Origin: Hydractinia symbiolongicarpus
Lineage: Eukaryota; Cnidaria; Hydrozoa; Anthoathecata; Hydractiniidae
Reading direction: 5' to 3'
DNA: 64,000 bases
NCBI RefSeq assembly: GCF_029227915.1
Contig: NC_079881.1
Coordinates: 25,335,501 to 25,399,500 of the forward strand
Below are positions 39,651 to 53,596 of this stretch, in pieces; the first letter of the stretch is position 1; every line of letters begins with the position of its first letter. Both the position numbers and the translations under genes were made by a program. The notes beneath the pieces were generated by a model that was given only the letters and a program-made list of their open reading frames with translations, did not search any database and was not told the DNA's origin.

Positions 39651-41756
39651 CATTCGACTATACGGGTCAAACCCGGGATTTACGGCAAATCGCGGGTTTT
39701 CGTTTGCCGGCGATTAAACTCCTTTTATTCAGCGTCTCATCAAAAATGAAATCATTTTTGAAAACTACAAGTCTCATGCGTTTTAGTGGTGAAAAAATAA
39801 TTTAAAGAATCGTTTGGGAAATGAGTTTACTCCCTGGGTACTTTCTTTGTATACTTTTCACTGTACGGGCCGAGTCCGTGATATACGGAAAATCGCGGGT
39901 TTTCGTTTGCCGGCAATTAAACTCCTTTTATTCAGGGTCTCATCAAAAATGAAATCATTTTTGAAAACTACAAGTCTCATGCGTTTTAGTTGTGAAAAAA
40001 TAATTTAAAGAATCGTTCGGGAAATGAGTTTACTCCCTGGGTACTTTCTTCATATACTTTTGACTATACGGGCCGAGTCCGGGTTTTACGTTAAATTGCG
40101 GGTTTTCGTTTGCCGGCGATTAAACTCCTTTTATTCAGCGTCTCATCAATAGCGAAATCATTTTTGAAAACTACAAGTCTCATTCGTTTTAGTGGTGAAA
40201 AATAATTTAAAGAATCGTTCGGGAAATGAGTTTACTCCCTGGGTACTTTCTTTGTATACTTTTGACTATACGGTCCGAGTCCGGGATTTACGGCAAATCG
40301 CGGGTTTTCGTTTGCCGGCGATTAAACTCCTTTTATTCAGCGTCTCATCAAAAATGAAATCATTTTTGAAAACTACAAGTCTCATGCGTTTTAGTGGTGA
40401 AAAAATAATTTAAAGAATCGTTTGGGAAATGAGTTTACTCCCTGGGTACTTTCTTTGTATACTTTTCACTGTACGGGCCGAGTCCGTGATATACGGAAAA
40501 TCGCGGGTTTTCGTTTGCCGGCAATTAAACTCCTTTTATTCAGGGTCTCATCAAAAATGAAATCATTTTTGAAAACTACAAGTCTCATGCGTTTTAGTGG
40601 TGAAAAAATAATTTAAAGAATCGTTCGGGAAATGAGTTTACTCCCTGGGTACTTTCTTCATATACTTTTGACTATACGGGCCGAGTCCGGGTTTTACGTT
40701 AAATTGCGGGTTTTCGTTTGCCGGCGATTAAACTCCTTTTATTCAGCGTCTCATCAATAGCGAAATCATTTTTGAAAACTACAAGTCTCATTCGTTTTAG
40801 TGGTGAAAAATAATTTAAAGAATCGTTCGGGAAATGAGTTTACTCCCTGGGTACTTTCTTTGTATACTTTTGACTATACGGCCAAGCCAGGGATTTACGG
40901 GAAATCGCGGGTTTTCGTTTGCCGGCGATTAAACTTCTTTTATTCAGCGTCTCATCAAAAATGAAATCATTTTTGAAAACTACAAGTCTCGTGCGTTTTA
41001 GTGGTGAAGAAATAATTTAAAAAATCGTTCGGGTAATGAGTGTACTCCCTGGGTATTTTTTTTGTATACATTCGACTATACGGCCAAGCCAGGGATTTAC
41101 GGGAAATCGCGGGTTTTCGTTTGCCGGCAATTAAACTCCTTTTATTCAGCGTCTCATCAATAACGAAATCATTTTTGAAAACTACAAGTCTCATTCGTTT
41201 TAGTGGTGAAAAATAATTTAAAGAATCGTCGGGAAATGAGTTTACACCCTGGGTACTTTCTTTGTATACTTTTGACTATACGGGCCGAGTCCGGGATTTA
41301 CGTGAAATCGCGGTTTTTGTTTGCCGGCGATTAAACTCCTTTTATTCAGCGTCTCATAAAAAATGAAATCATTTTTGAAAACTACAAGTCTCATGCGTGT
41401 TAGTGGTGAAAAAATAATTTAAAAAATCGTTCGGGAACTGAGTTTACTCCCTGGGTACTTTCTTTGTATACATTCGACTATACGGGCCAAGCCCGAGATT
41501 TACGGGAAATCGCTGGTTTTCGTTTGCCGGCGATTAAACTCCTTTTATTCAGCGTCTCATCAAAAACGAAATGATTTTTGAAAACTACAAGTCTCATGCG
41601 TTTCAGTGGTGAAAAATAATTTAAAGAATCGTTCGGGAAATGAGTTTACTCCCTGGGTACTTTCTTTGTATACTTTTGACTATACGGGCCGAGTCCGGGA
41701 TTTACGGGAAATCGCGGGTTTTCGTTTGCCGGCGATTAAACTCCTTTTATTCAGCG

Positions 41757-41830
41757 TCTCATCAATAACGAAATCATTTTTGAAAACTACAAGTCTCATC
41801 AAAAATGAAATCATTTTTGAAAACTACAAG
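41757..41830 (+). repeat. 37-bp internal tandem duplication inside one monomer
   Basis: Units 41,757-41,793 and 41,794-41,830 both run from TCTCATCA to CTACAAG, and the next TCTCAT follows at 41,831. The units differ at the start (CAATAACG against CAAAAATG). The monomer is lengthened to about 240 bp. The six-base direct repeat TCTCAT at each border suggests replication slippage or a microhomology-mediated exchange between two different monomers. Confidence 0.93.
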
Positions 41831-42550
41831 TCTCATGCGTTTTAGTGGTGAAGAAATAATTTAAAAAATCGTTCGGCAAATGAGTGTTCTCCCTGGGTAT
41901 TTTCTTTGTATACATTCGACTATACGGCCAAGCCCGGGATTTACGGGTAATCGCGGGTTTTCGTTTGCCGGCGATTAAACTCCTTTTATTCAGCGTCTCA
42001 TAAAAAATGAAATCATTTTTGAAAATTACAAGTCTCATGCGTCTTAGTGGTGGAAAAATAATTTAAAAAATCGTTCAAGAAATGAGTTTACCCCCTGGGT
42101 CCTTTCTTTGTATACATTCGACTATACGGGCCGATTCCGGGATATACGGGAAATCACGGGTTTTCGTTTGCCGGCGATTAAACTCCTTTTATTCAGCGTC
42201 TCATCAAAAATGAAATCATTTTTGAAAACTACAAGTCTCATGCGTTTTAGTGGTGAAGAAATAATTTAAAAAATCGTTCGGGAAATGAGTGTTCTCCCTG
42301 GGTATTTTCTTTGTATACATTCGACTATACGGCCAAGCCCGGGATTTACGGGAAATCGCGGGTTTTCGTTTGCCGGCGATTAAACTCCTTTTATTCAGCG
42401 TCTCATCAAAAACGAAATGATTTTTGAAAACTACAAGTCTCATGCGTTTTAGTGGTGAAAAATAACTTAAAGAATCGTTCGGGAAATGAGTTTACTCCCT
42501 GGGTATTTTCTTTGCATACTTTTGACTATACGGGCCGAGTCCGGGATTTT

Positions 42551-42562
42551 CGCGAATTCGCG
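42551..42562. other. Perfect 12-bp palindrome CGCGAATTCGCG
   Basis: It sits in the monomer where other copies read ACGGGAAATCGCG. It contains an EcoRI site absent from ordinary monomers. It is the only example in the left 7,916-bp block. Confidence 0.95.
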
Positions 42563-43289
42563 GGTTTTTGTTTGCCGGCGATTAAACTCCTTTTATTCAG
42601 CGTCTCATCAAAAATGAAATCATTTTTGAAAAGTACAAGTTTCATGCGTTTTAGTGGTGAAAAAATAATTTAAAGAATCGTTTGGAAATGAGTTTACTCC
42701 CTGGGTACTTTCTTTGTATACTTTTCACTGTACGGGCCGAGTCCGTGATATACGGAAAATCGCGGGTTTTCGTTTGCCGGCAATTAAACTCCTTTTATTC
42801 AGCGTCTCATCAAAAATGAAATCATTTTTGAAAACTACAAGTCTCATGCGTTTTAGTGGTGAAAAAATAATTTAAAGAATCGTTCGGGAAATGAGTTTAC
42901 TCCCTGGGTACTTTCTTTATATACTTTTGACTATACGGGCCGAGACCGGGTTTTACGTTAAATTGCGGGTTTTCGTTTGCCGGCGATTAAACTCCTTTTT
43001 TTCAGCGTCTCATCAATAGCGAAATCATTTTTGAAAACTACAAGTCTCATTCATTTTAGTGGTGAAAAATAATTTAAAGAATCGTTCGGGAAATGAGTTT
43101 ACTCCCTGGGTACTTTCTTTGTATACTTTTGACTATACGGTCCGAGTCCGGAATTTACGGGAAATCGCGGGTTTTCGTTTGCCGGCAATTAAACTCCTTT
43201 TATTCAGCGTCTCATAAAAAATGAAATCATTTTTGAAAACTACAAGTCTCATGCGTCTTAGTGGTGAAAAAATAATTTAAAAAATCGTT

Positions 43290-44500
43290 TGGGAAATGAG
43301 TTTACTCCCTGGGTACTTTCTTTGTATACATTAGACTATACGGGCCAAGCCCGGGATTTACGGGAAATCGCGGGTTTTCGTTTGCCGGCGATTAAACTTC
43401 TTTTATACAGCGTCTCATCAAAAATGAAATCATTTTTGAAAACTACAAGTCTCATGCGTTTTAGTGGTGAAGAAATAATTTAAAAAATCGTTCGGGTAAT
43501 GAGTGTACTCCCTGGGTATTTTCTTTGTATACATTCGACTATACGGCCAAGCCAGGGATTTACGGGAAATCGCGGGTTTTCGTTTGCCGGCGATTAAACT
43601 TCTTTTATTCAGCGTCTCATCAAAAATGAAATCATTTTTGAAAACTACAAGTCTCATGCGTTTTAGTGGTGAAGAAATAATTTTAAAAATCGTTCGGGTA
43701 ATGAGTGTACTCCCTGGGTATTTTCTTTGTATACATTCGACTATACGGCCAAGCCAGGGATTTACGGGAAATCGCGGGTTTTCGTTTGCCGGCGATTAAA
43801 CTCCTTTTATTCAGCGTCTCATCAAAAATGAAATCATTTTTGAAAACTACAAGTCTCATGCGTTTTAGTGGTGAAGAAATAATTTAAAAAATCGTTCGGG
43901 GAATGAGTGTTCTCCCTGGGTGTTTTCTTTGTATACATTCGACTATACGGCCAAGCCCGGGATTTACGGGAAACCGCGGGTTTTCGTTTGCCGGCGATTA
44001 ACCTCCTTTTATTCAGCGTCTCATCAAAAATGAAATCATTTTTAAAACTACAAGTCTCATGCGTTGTAGTGGTGAGAAAATAATTTAAAAAATCGTTCAA
44101 GAAATGAGTTTACTCCCTGGGTACTTTCTTTGTATACATTCGACTATACGGCCGATTCCGGGATATACGGGAAATCCCGGGTTTGCATTTGCCGGCGAAT
44201 AAACTCCTTTTATTATGCGTCTCATCAAAAATGAAATCATTTTTGAAAACTACAAGTCTCATGCGTTTTAGTGGTGAAGAAATAATTTAAAAAATCGTTC
44301 GGGAAATGAGTGTTCTCCCTGGGTGTTTTCTTTGTATACATTCGACTATACGGCCAAGCCCGGGATTTACGGGAAATCGCGGGTTTTCGTTTGCCGGCAA
44401 TTAACCTCCTTTTATTCAGCGTCTCATCAAAAATGAAATCATTTTTGAAAACTACAAGTCTCATGCGTTGTAGTGGTGAAAAAATAATTTAAAAAATCGT
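43290..44500. repeat. Left copy of a nested 1,212-bp hexamer duplication
   Basis: It matches the next 1.2 kb at exact offset 1,212 (six 202-bp monomers). Shared rare marks are CATTAGACTATACGGG (43,329 and 44,541), TTTATACAGCG (near 43,402 and 44,614), GGGAAACCGCGGG (near 43,968 and 45,180) and TTTATTATGCGTC (near 44,211 and 45,423). The same pair recurs 7,916 bp downstream. Confidence 0.88.
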
Positions 44501-45680
44501 TCAAGAAATGAGTTTACTCCCTGGGTACTTTCTTTGTATACATTAGACTATACGGGCCAAGCCCGGGATTTACGGGAAATCGCGGGTTTTCGTTTGCCGG
44601 CGATTAAACTTCTTTTATACAGCGTCTCATCAAAAATGAAATCATTTTTGAAAACTACAAGTCTCATGCGTTTTAGTGGTGAAGAAATAATTTAAAAAAT
44701 CGTTCGGGTAATGAGTGTACTCCCTGGGTATTTTCTTTGTATACATTCGACTATACGGCCAAGCCAGGGATTTACGGGAAATCGCGGGTTTTCGTTTGCC
44801 GGCGATTAAACTTCTTTTATTCAGCGTCTCATCAAAAATGAAATCATTTTTGAAAACTACAAGTCTCATGCGTTTTAGTGGTGAAGAAATAATTTAAAAA
44901 ATCGTTCGGGTAATGAGTGTACTCCCTGGGTATTTTCTTTGTATACATTCGACTATACGGCCAAGCCAGGGATTTACGGGAAATCGCGGGTTTTCGTTTG
45001 CCGGCGATTAAACTCCTTTTATTCAGCGTCTCATCAAAAATGAAATCATTTTTGAAAACTACAAGTCTCATGCGTTTTAGTGGTGAAGAAATAATTTAAA
45101 AAATCGTTCGGGGAATGAGTGTTCTCCCTGGGTGTTTTCTTTGTATACATTCGACTATACGGCCAAGCCCGGGATTTACGGGAAACCGCGGGTTTTCGTT
45201 TGCCGGCGATTAACCTCCTTTTATTCAGCGTCTCATCAAAAATGAAATCATTTTTAAAACTACAAGTCTCATGCGTTGTAGTGGTGAGAAAATAATTTAA
45301 AAAATCGTTCAAGAAATGAGTTTACTCCCTGGGTACTTTCTTTGTATACATTCGACTATACGGCCGATTCCGGGATATACGGGAAATCCCGGGTTTGCAT
45401 TTGCCGGCGAATAAACTCCTTTTATTATGCGTCTCATCAAAAATGAAATCATTTTTGAAAACTACAAGTCTCATGCGTTTTAGTGGTGAAGAAATAATTT
45501 AAAAAATCGTTCGGGAAATGAGTGTTCTCCCTGGGTGTTTTCTTTGTATACATTCGACTATACGGCCAAGCCCGGGATTTACGGGAAATCGCGGGTTTTC
45601 GTTTGCCGGCAATTAACCTCCTTTTATTCAGCGTCTCATCAAAAATGAAATCATTTTTGAAAACTACAAGTCTCATGCGT
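44500..45680. repeat. Right copy of the nested 1,212-bp hexamer duplication
   Basis: Partner of 43,290-44,500. It diverges near 45,678, where GCGTTTTAGTGGTGAAG replaces GCGTTGTAGTGGTGAAA. Confidence 0.86.
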
Positions 45681-48600
45681 TTTAGTGGTGAAGAAATAAT
45701 TTAAAAAATCGTTCGGGAAATGAGTGTTCTCCCTGGGTGTTTTCTTTGTATACATTCGACTATACGGCCAAGCCCGGGATTTACGGGAAATCGCGGGTTT
45801 TCGTTTGCCGGCGATTAACCTCCTTTTATTCAGCGTCTCATCAAAAATGAAATCATTTTTGAAAACTACAAGTCTCATGCGTTGTAGTGGTGAAAAAATA
45901 ATTTAAAAAATCGTTCAAGAAATGAGTTTACTCCCTGGGTACTTTCTTTGTATACATTCGACTATACGGCCGATTCCGGGATATACGGGAAATCGCGGGT
46001 TTTCGTTTGCCGGCGATTAAACTCCTTTTATTCAGCGTCTCATCAATAACGAAATCATTTTTGAAAACTACAAGTCTCATTCGTTTTAGTAGTGAAAAAT
46101 AATTTAAAGAATCGTCGGGAAATGAGTTTACACCCTGGGTACTTTCTTTGTATACTTTTGACTATACGGGCCGAGTCCGGGATTTACGTGAAATCGCGGT
46201 TTTTGTTTGCCAGCGATTAAACTCCTTTTATTCAGCGTCTCATAAAAAATGAAATCATTTTTGAAAACTACAAGTCTCATGCGTCTTAGTGGTGAAAAAA
46301 TAATTTAAAAAATCGTTCGGGAAATGAGTTTACTCCCTGGGTACTTTCTTTGTATACATTCGACTATACGGGCCAAGCCTGAGATTTACGGGAAATCGCG
46401 GGTTTTCGTTTGCCGGCGATTAAAATCCTTTTATTCAGCGTCTCATCAAAAATGAAATCATTTTTGAAAACTACAAGTCTCATGCGTTTTAGTGGTGAAG
46501 AAATAATTTAAAAAATCGTTCGGGTAATGAGTGTACTCCCTGGGTATTTTCTTTGTATACATTCGACTATACGGCCAAGCCCGGAATTTACGGGAAATCG
46601 CGGGTTTTCGTTTGCCGGCGATTATCCTCCTTTTATTCAGCGTCTCATCAAAAATGAAATCATTTTTGAAAACTACAAGTCTCATGCGTTTTAGTGGTGA
46701 AGAAATAATTTAAAAAATCGTTCGGGTAATGAGTGTACTCCCTGGGTATTTTCTTTGTATACATTCGACTATACGACCAAGCCAGGGATTTACGGGAAAT
46801 CCCGGGTTTTCGTTTGCCGGCGATTAAACTTCTTTTATTCAGCGTCTCATCAATAATGAAATCATTTTTGAAAACTACAAGTCTCATGCGTTTTAGTGGT
46901 AAAGAAATAATTTAAAAAATCGTTCGGGTAATGAGTGTACTCCCTGGGTATTTTCTTTGTATACATTCGACTATACGGCCAAGCCAGGGATTTACGGGAA
47001 ATCCCGGGTTTTCGTTTGCCGGCGATTAAACTCCTTTTATTCAGCGTCTCATCAAAAATGAAATCATTTTTAAAAACTACAAGTCTCATGCGTTTTAGCG
47101 GTGAAGAAATAATTTAAAAAATCGTTCGGGAAATGAGTGTTCTCCCTGGGTGTTTTCTTTGTATACATTCGACTATACGGCCAAGCCCGGGATTTACGGG
47201 AAACCGCGGGTTTTCGTTTGCCGGCGATTAACCTCCTTTTATTCAGCGTCTCATCAAAAATGAAATCATTTTTAAAACTACAAGTCTCATGCGTTGTAGT
47301 GGAGAAGAAATAATTTAAAAAATCGTTCGGGAAATGAGTGTTCTCCCTGGGTTTTTCTTTGTATACATTCGACTATACGGCCAAGCCCGGAATTTACGGG
47401 AAATCGCGGGTTTTCGTTTGCCGGCGATTAACCTCCTTTTATTCAGCGTCTCATCAAAAATGAAATCATTTTTAAAACTACAAGTCTCATGCGTTGTAGT
47501 GGTGAAAAAATAATTTAAAAAATCGTTCAAGAAATGAGTTTACTCCCTGGGTACTTTCTTTGTACACATTCGACTATACGGGTCAAACCCGGGATTTACG
47601 GCAAATCGCGGGTTTTCGTTTGCCGGCGATTAAACTCCTTTTATTCAGCGTCTCATCAAAAATGAAATCATTTTTGAAAACTACAAGTCTCATGCGTTTT
47701 AGTGGTGAAAAAATAATTTAAAGAATCGTTTGGGAAATGAGTTTACTCCCTGGGTACTTTCTTTGTATACTTTTCACTGTACGGGCCGAGTCCGTGATAT
47801 ACGGAAAATCGCGGGTTTTCGTTTGCCGGCAATTAAACTCCTTTTATTCAGGGTCTCATCAAAAATGAAATCATTTTTGAAAACTACAAGTCTCATGCGT
47901 TTTAGTTGTGAAAAAATAATTTAAAGAATCGTTCGGGAAATGAGTTTACTCCCTGGGTACTTTCTTCATATACTTTTGACTATACGGGCCGAGTCCGGGT
48001 TTTACGTTAAATTGCGGGTTTTCGTTTGCCGGCGATTAAACTCCTTTTATTCAGCGTCTCATCAATAGCGAAATCATTTTTGAAAACTACAAGTCTCATT
48101 CGTTTTAGTGGTGAAAAATAATTTAAAGAATCGTTCGGGAAATGAGTTTACTCCCTGGGTACTTTCTTTGTATACTTTTGACTATACGGTCCGAGTCCGG
48201 GATTTACGGCAAATCGCGGGTTTTCGTTTGCCGGCGATTAAACTCCTTTTATTCAGCGTCTCATCAAAAATGAAATCATTTTTGAAAACTACAAGTCTCA
48301 TGCGTTTTAGTGGTGAAAAAATAATTTAAAGAATCGTTTGGGAAATGAGTTTACTCCCTGGGTACTTTCTTTGTATACTTTTCACTGTACGGGCCGAGTC
48401 CGTGATATACGGAAAATCGCGGGTTTTCGTTTGCCGGCAATTAAACTCCTTTTATTCAGGGTCTCATCAAAAATGAAATCATTTTTGAAAACTACAAGTC
48501 TCATGCGTTTTAGTGGTGAAAAAATAATTTAAAGAATCGTTCGGGAAATGAGTTTACTCCCTGGGTACTTTCTTCATATACTTTTGACTATACGGGCCGA

Positions 48601-49672
48601 GTCCGGGTTTTACGTTAAATTGCGGGTTTTCGTTTGCCGGCGATTAAACTCCTTTTATTCAGCGTCTCATCAATAGCGAAATCATTTTTGAAAACTACAA
48701 GTCTCATTCGTTTTAGTGGTGAAAAATAATTTAAAGAATCGTTCGGGAAATGAGTTTACTCCCTGGGTACTTTCTTTGTATACTTTTGACTATACGGCCA
48801 AGCCAGGGATTTACGGGAAATCGCGGGTTTTCGTTTGCCGGCGATTAAACTTCTTTTATTCAGCGTCTCATCAAAAATGAAATCATTTTTGAAAACTACA
48901 AGTCTCGTGCGTTTTAGTGGTGAAGAAATAATTTAAAAAATCGTTCGGGTAATGAGTGTACTCCCTGGGTATTTTTTTTGTATACATTCGACTATACGGC
49001 CAAGCCAGGGATTTACGGGAAATCGCGGGTTTTCGTTTGCCGGCAATTAAACTCCTTTTATTCAGCGTCTCATCAATAACGAAATCATTTTTGAAAACTA
49101 CAAGTCTCATTCGTTTTAGTGGTGAAAAATAATTTAAAGAATCGTCGGGAAATGAGTTTACACCCTGGGTACTTTCTTTGTATACTTTTGACTATACGGG
49201 CCGAGTCCGGGATTTACGTGAAATCGCGGTTTTTGTTTGCCGGCGATTAAACTCCTTTTATTCAGCGTCTCATAAAAAATGAAATCATTTTTGAAAACTA
49301 CAAGTCTCATGCGTGTTAGTGGTGAAAAAATAATTTAAAAAATCGTTCGGGAACTGAGTTTACTCCCTGGGTACTTTCTTTGTATACATTCGACTATACG
49401 GGCCAAGCCCGAGATTTACGGGAAATCGCTGGTTTTCGTTTGCCGGCGATTAAACTCCTTTTATTCAGCGTCTCATCAAAAACGAAATGATTTTTGAAAA
49501 CTACAAGTCTCATGCGTTTCAGTGGTGAAAAATAATTTAAAGAATCGTTCGGGAAATGAGTTTACTCCCTGGGTACTTTCTTTGTATACTTTTGACTATA
49601 CGGGCCGAGTCCGGGATTTACGGGAAATCGCGGGTTTTCGTTTGCCGGCGATTAAACTCCTTTTATTCAGCG

Positions 49673-49746
49673 TCTCATCAATAACGAAATCATTTTTGAA
49701 AACTACAAGTCTCATCAAAAATGAAATCATTTTTGAAAACTACAAG
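49673..49746 (+). repeat. 37-bp internal duplication, second copy
   Basis: Counterpart of 41,757-41,830 at +7,916. Its presence in both copies shows that the slippage came before the large duplication. Confidence 0.93.
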
Positions 49747-50466
49747 TCTCATGCGTTTTAGTGGTGAAGAAATAATTTAAAAAATCGTTCGGCAAATGAG
49801 TGTTCTCCCTGGGTATTTTCTTTGTATACATTCGACTATACGGCCAAGCCCGGGATTTACGGGTAATCGCGGGTTTTCGTTTGCCGGCGATTAAACTCCT
49901 TTTATTCAGCGTCTCATAAAAAATGAAATCATTTTTGAAAATTACAAGTCTCATGCGTCTTAGTGGTGGAAAAATAATTTAAAAAATCGTTCAAGAAATG
50001 AGTTTACCCCCTGGGTCCTTTCTTTGTATACATTCGACTATACGGGCCGATTCCGGGATATACGGGAAATCACGGGTTTTCGTTTGCCGGCGATTAAACT
50101 CCTTTTATTCAGCGTCTCATCAAAAATGAAATCATTTTTGAAAACTACAAGTCTCATGCGTTTTAGTGGTGAAGAAATAATTTAAAAAATCGTTCGGGAA
50201 ATGAGTGTTCTCCCTGGGTATTTTCTTTGTATACATTCGACTATACGGCCAAGCCCGGGATTTACGGGAAATCGCGGGTTTTCGTTTGCCGGCGATTAAA
50301 CTCCTTTTATTCAGCGTCTCATCAAAAACGAAATGATTTTTGAAAACTACAAGTCTCATGCGTTTTAGTGGTGAAAAATAACTTAAAGAATCGTTCGGGA
50401 AATGAGTTTACTCCCTGGGTATTTTCTTTGCATACTTTTGACTATACGGGCCGAGTCCGGGATTTT

Positions 50467-50478
50467 CGCGAATTCGCG
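50467..50478. other. Perfect 12-bp palindrome CGCGAATTCGCG (duplicate)
   Basis: The +7,916 image of the site at 42,551. Confidence 0.95.
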
Positions 50479-51205
50479 GGTTTTTGTTTGCCGGCGATTA
50501 AACTCCTTTTATTCAGCGTCTCATCAAAAATGAAATCATTTTTGAAAAGTACAAGTTTCATGCGTTTTAGTGGTGAAAAAATAATTTAAAGAATCGTTTG
50601 GAAATGAGTTTACTCCCTGGGTACTTTCTTTGTATACTTTTCACTGTACGGGCCGAGTCCGTGATATACGGAAAATCGCGGGTTTTCGTTTGCCGGCAAT
50701 TAAACTCCTTTTATTCAGCGTCTCATCAAAAATGAAATCATTTTTGAAAACTACAAGTCTCATGCGTTTTAGTGGTGAAAAAATAATTTAAAGAATCGTT
50801 CGGGAAATGAGTTTACTCCCTGGGTACTTTCTTTATATACTTTTGACTATACGGGCCGAGACCGGGTTTTACGTTAAATTGCGGGTTTTCGTTTGCCGGC
50901 GATTAAACTCCTTTTTTTCAGCGTCTCATCAATAGCGAAATCATTTTTGAAAACTACAAGTCTCATTCATTTTAGTGGTGAAAAATAATTTAAAGAATCG
51001 TTCGGGAAATGAGTTTACTCCCTGGGTACTTTCTTTGTATACTTTTGACTATACGGTCCGAGTCCGGAATTTACGGGAAATCGCGGGTTTTCGTTTGCCG
51101 GCAATTAAACTCCTTTTATTCAGCGTCTCATAAAAAATGAAATCATTTTTGAAAACTACAAGTCTCATGCGTCTTAGTGGTGAAAAAATAATTTAAAAAA
51201 TCGTT

Positions 51206-53596
51206 TGGGAAATGAGTTTACTCCCTGGGTACTTTCTTTGTATACATTAGACTATACGGGCCAAGCCCGGGATTTACGGGAAATCGCGGGTTTTCGTTTG
51301 CCGGCGATTAAACTTCTTTTATACAGCGTCTCATCAAAAATGAAATCATTTTTGAAAACTACAAGTCTCATGCGTTTTAGTGGTGAAGAAATAATTTAAA
51401 AAATCGTTCGGGTAATGAGTGTACTCCCTGGGTATTTTCTTTGTATACATTCGACTATACGGCCAAGCCAGGGATTTACGGGAAATCGCGGGTTTTCGTT
51501 TGCCGGCGATTAAACTTCTTTTATTCAGCGTCTCATCAAAAATGAAATCATTTTTGAAAACTACAAGTCTCATGCGTTTTAGTGGTGAAGAAATAATTTT
51601 AAAAATCGTTCGGGTAATGAGTGTACTCCCTGGGTATTTTCTTTGTATACATTCGACTATACGGCCAAGCCAGGGATTTACGGGAAATCGCGGGTTTTCG
51701 TTTGCCGGCGATTAAACTCCTTTTATTCAGCGTCTCATCAAAAATGAAATCATTTTTGAAAACTACAAGTCTCATGCGTTTTAGTGGTGAAGAAATAATT
51801 TAAAAAATCGTTCGGGGAATGAGTGTTCTCCCTGGGTGTTTTCTTTGTATACATTCGACTATACGGCCAAGCCCGGGATTTACGGGAAACCGCGGGTTTT
51901 CGTTTGCCGGCGATTAACCTCCTTTTATTCAGCGTCTCATCAAAAATGAAATCATTTTTAAAACTACAAGTCTCATGCGTTGTAGTGGTGAGAAAATAAT
52001 TTAAAAAATCGTTCAAGAAATGAGTTTACTCCCTGGGTACTTTCTTTGTATACATTCGACTATACGGCCGATTCCGGGATATACGGGAAATCCCGGGTTT
52101 GCATTTGCCGGCGAATAAACTCCTTTTATTATGCGTCTCATCAAAAATGAAATCATTTTTGAAAACTACAAGTCTCATGCGTTTTAGTGGTGAAGAAATA
52201 ATTTAAAAAATCGTTCGGGAAATGAGTGTTCTCCCTGGGTGTTTTCTTTGTATACATTCGACTATACGGCCAAGCCCGGGATTTACGGGAAATCGCGGGT
52301 TTTCGTTTGCCGGCAATTAACCTCCTTTTATTCAGCGTCTCATCAAAAATGAAATCATTTTTGAAAACTACAAGTCTCATGCGTTGTAGTGGTGAAAAAA
52401 TAATTTAAAAAATCGTTCAAGAAATGAGTTTACTCCCTGGGTACTTTCTTTGTATACATTAGACTATACGGGCCAAGCCCGGGATTTACGGGAAATCGCG
52501 GGTTTTCGTTTGCCGGCGATTAAACTTCTTTTATACAGCGTCTCATCAAAAATGAAATCATTTTTGAAAACTACAAGTCTCATGCGTTTTAGTGGTGAAG
52601 AAATAATTTAAAAAATCGTTCGGGTAATGAGTGTACTCCCTGGGTATTTTCTTTGTATACATTCGACTATACGGCCAAGCCAGGGATTTACGGGAAATCG
52701 CGGGTTTTCGTTTGCCGGCGATTAAACTTCTTTTATTCAGCGTCTCATCAAAAATGAAATCATTTTTGAAAACTACAAGTCTCATGCGTTTTAGTGGTGA
52801 AGAAATAATTTAAAAAATCGTTCGGGTAATGAGTGTACTCCCTGGGTATTTTCTTTGTATACATTCGACTATACGGCCAAGCCAGGGATTTACGGGAAAT
52901 CGCGGGTTTTCGTTTGCCGGCGATTAAACTCCTTTTATTCAGCGTCTCATCAAAAATGAAATCATTTTTGAAAACTACAAGTCTCATGCGTTTTAGTGGT
53001 GAAGAAATAATTTAAAAAATCGTTCGGGGAATGAGTGTTCTCCCTGGGTGTTTTCTTTGTATACATTCGACTATACGGCCAAGCCCGGGATTTACGGGAA
53101 ACCGCGGGTTTTCGTTTGCCGGCGATTAACCTCCTTTTATTCAGCGTCTCATCAAAAATGAAATCATTTTTAAAACTACAAGTCTCATGCGTTGTAGTGG
53201 TGAGAAAATAATTTAAAAAATCGTTCAAGAAATGAGTTTACTCCCTGGGTACTTTCTTTGTATACATTCGACTATACGGCCGATTCCGGGATATACGGGA
53301 AATCCCGGGTTTGCATTTGCCGGCGAATAAACTCCTTTTATTATGCGTCTCATCAAAAATGAAATCATTTTTGAAAACTACAAGTCTCATGCGTTTTAGT
53401 GGTGAAGAAATAATTTAAAAAATCGTTCGGGAAATGAGTGTTCTCCCTGGGTGTTTTCTTTGTATACATTCGACTATACGGCCAAGCCCGGGATTTACGG
53501 GAAATCGCGGGTTTTCGTTTGCCGGCAATTAACCTCCTTTTATTCAGCGTCTCATCAAAAATGAAATCATTTTTGAAAACTACAAGTCTCATGCGT
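51206..53596. repeat. Hexamer duplication pair inside the right 7,916-bp copy
   Basis: This is the +7,916 image of 43,290-45,680: two 1,212-bp hexamers, with CATTAGACTATACGGG at 51,245 and 52,457. Confidence 0.86.

Larger units (their letters stand above)
39651..47566. repeat. Left copy of a 7,916-bp (39-monomer) tandem duplication
   Basis: Every segment compared between this block and 47,567-55,482 agrees at offset exactly 7,916, including one-base deletions, a 37-bp slippage duplication and a nested hexamer duplication. Homology to the right copy begins in CATTCGACTATACGG at 39,651; just upstream the sequences differ (GTTCGGGAAATG against GTTCAAGAAATG at 47,528). The block is 39 monomers, so the exchange was in register. 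Confidence 0.93.
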
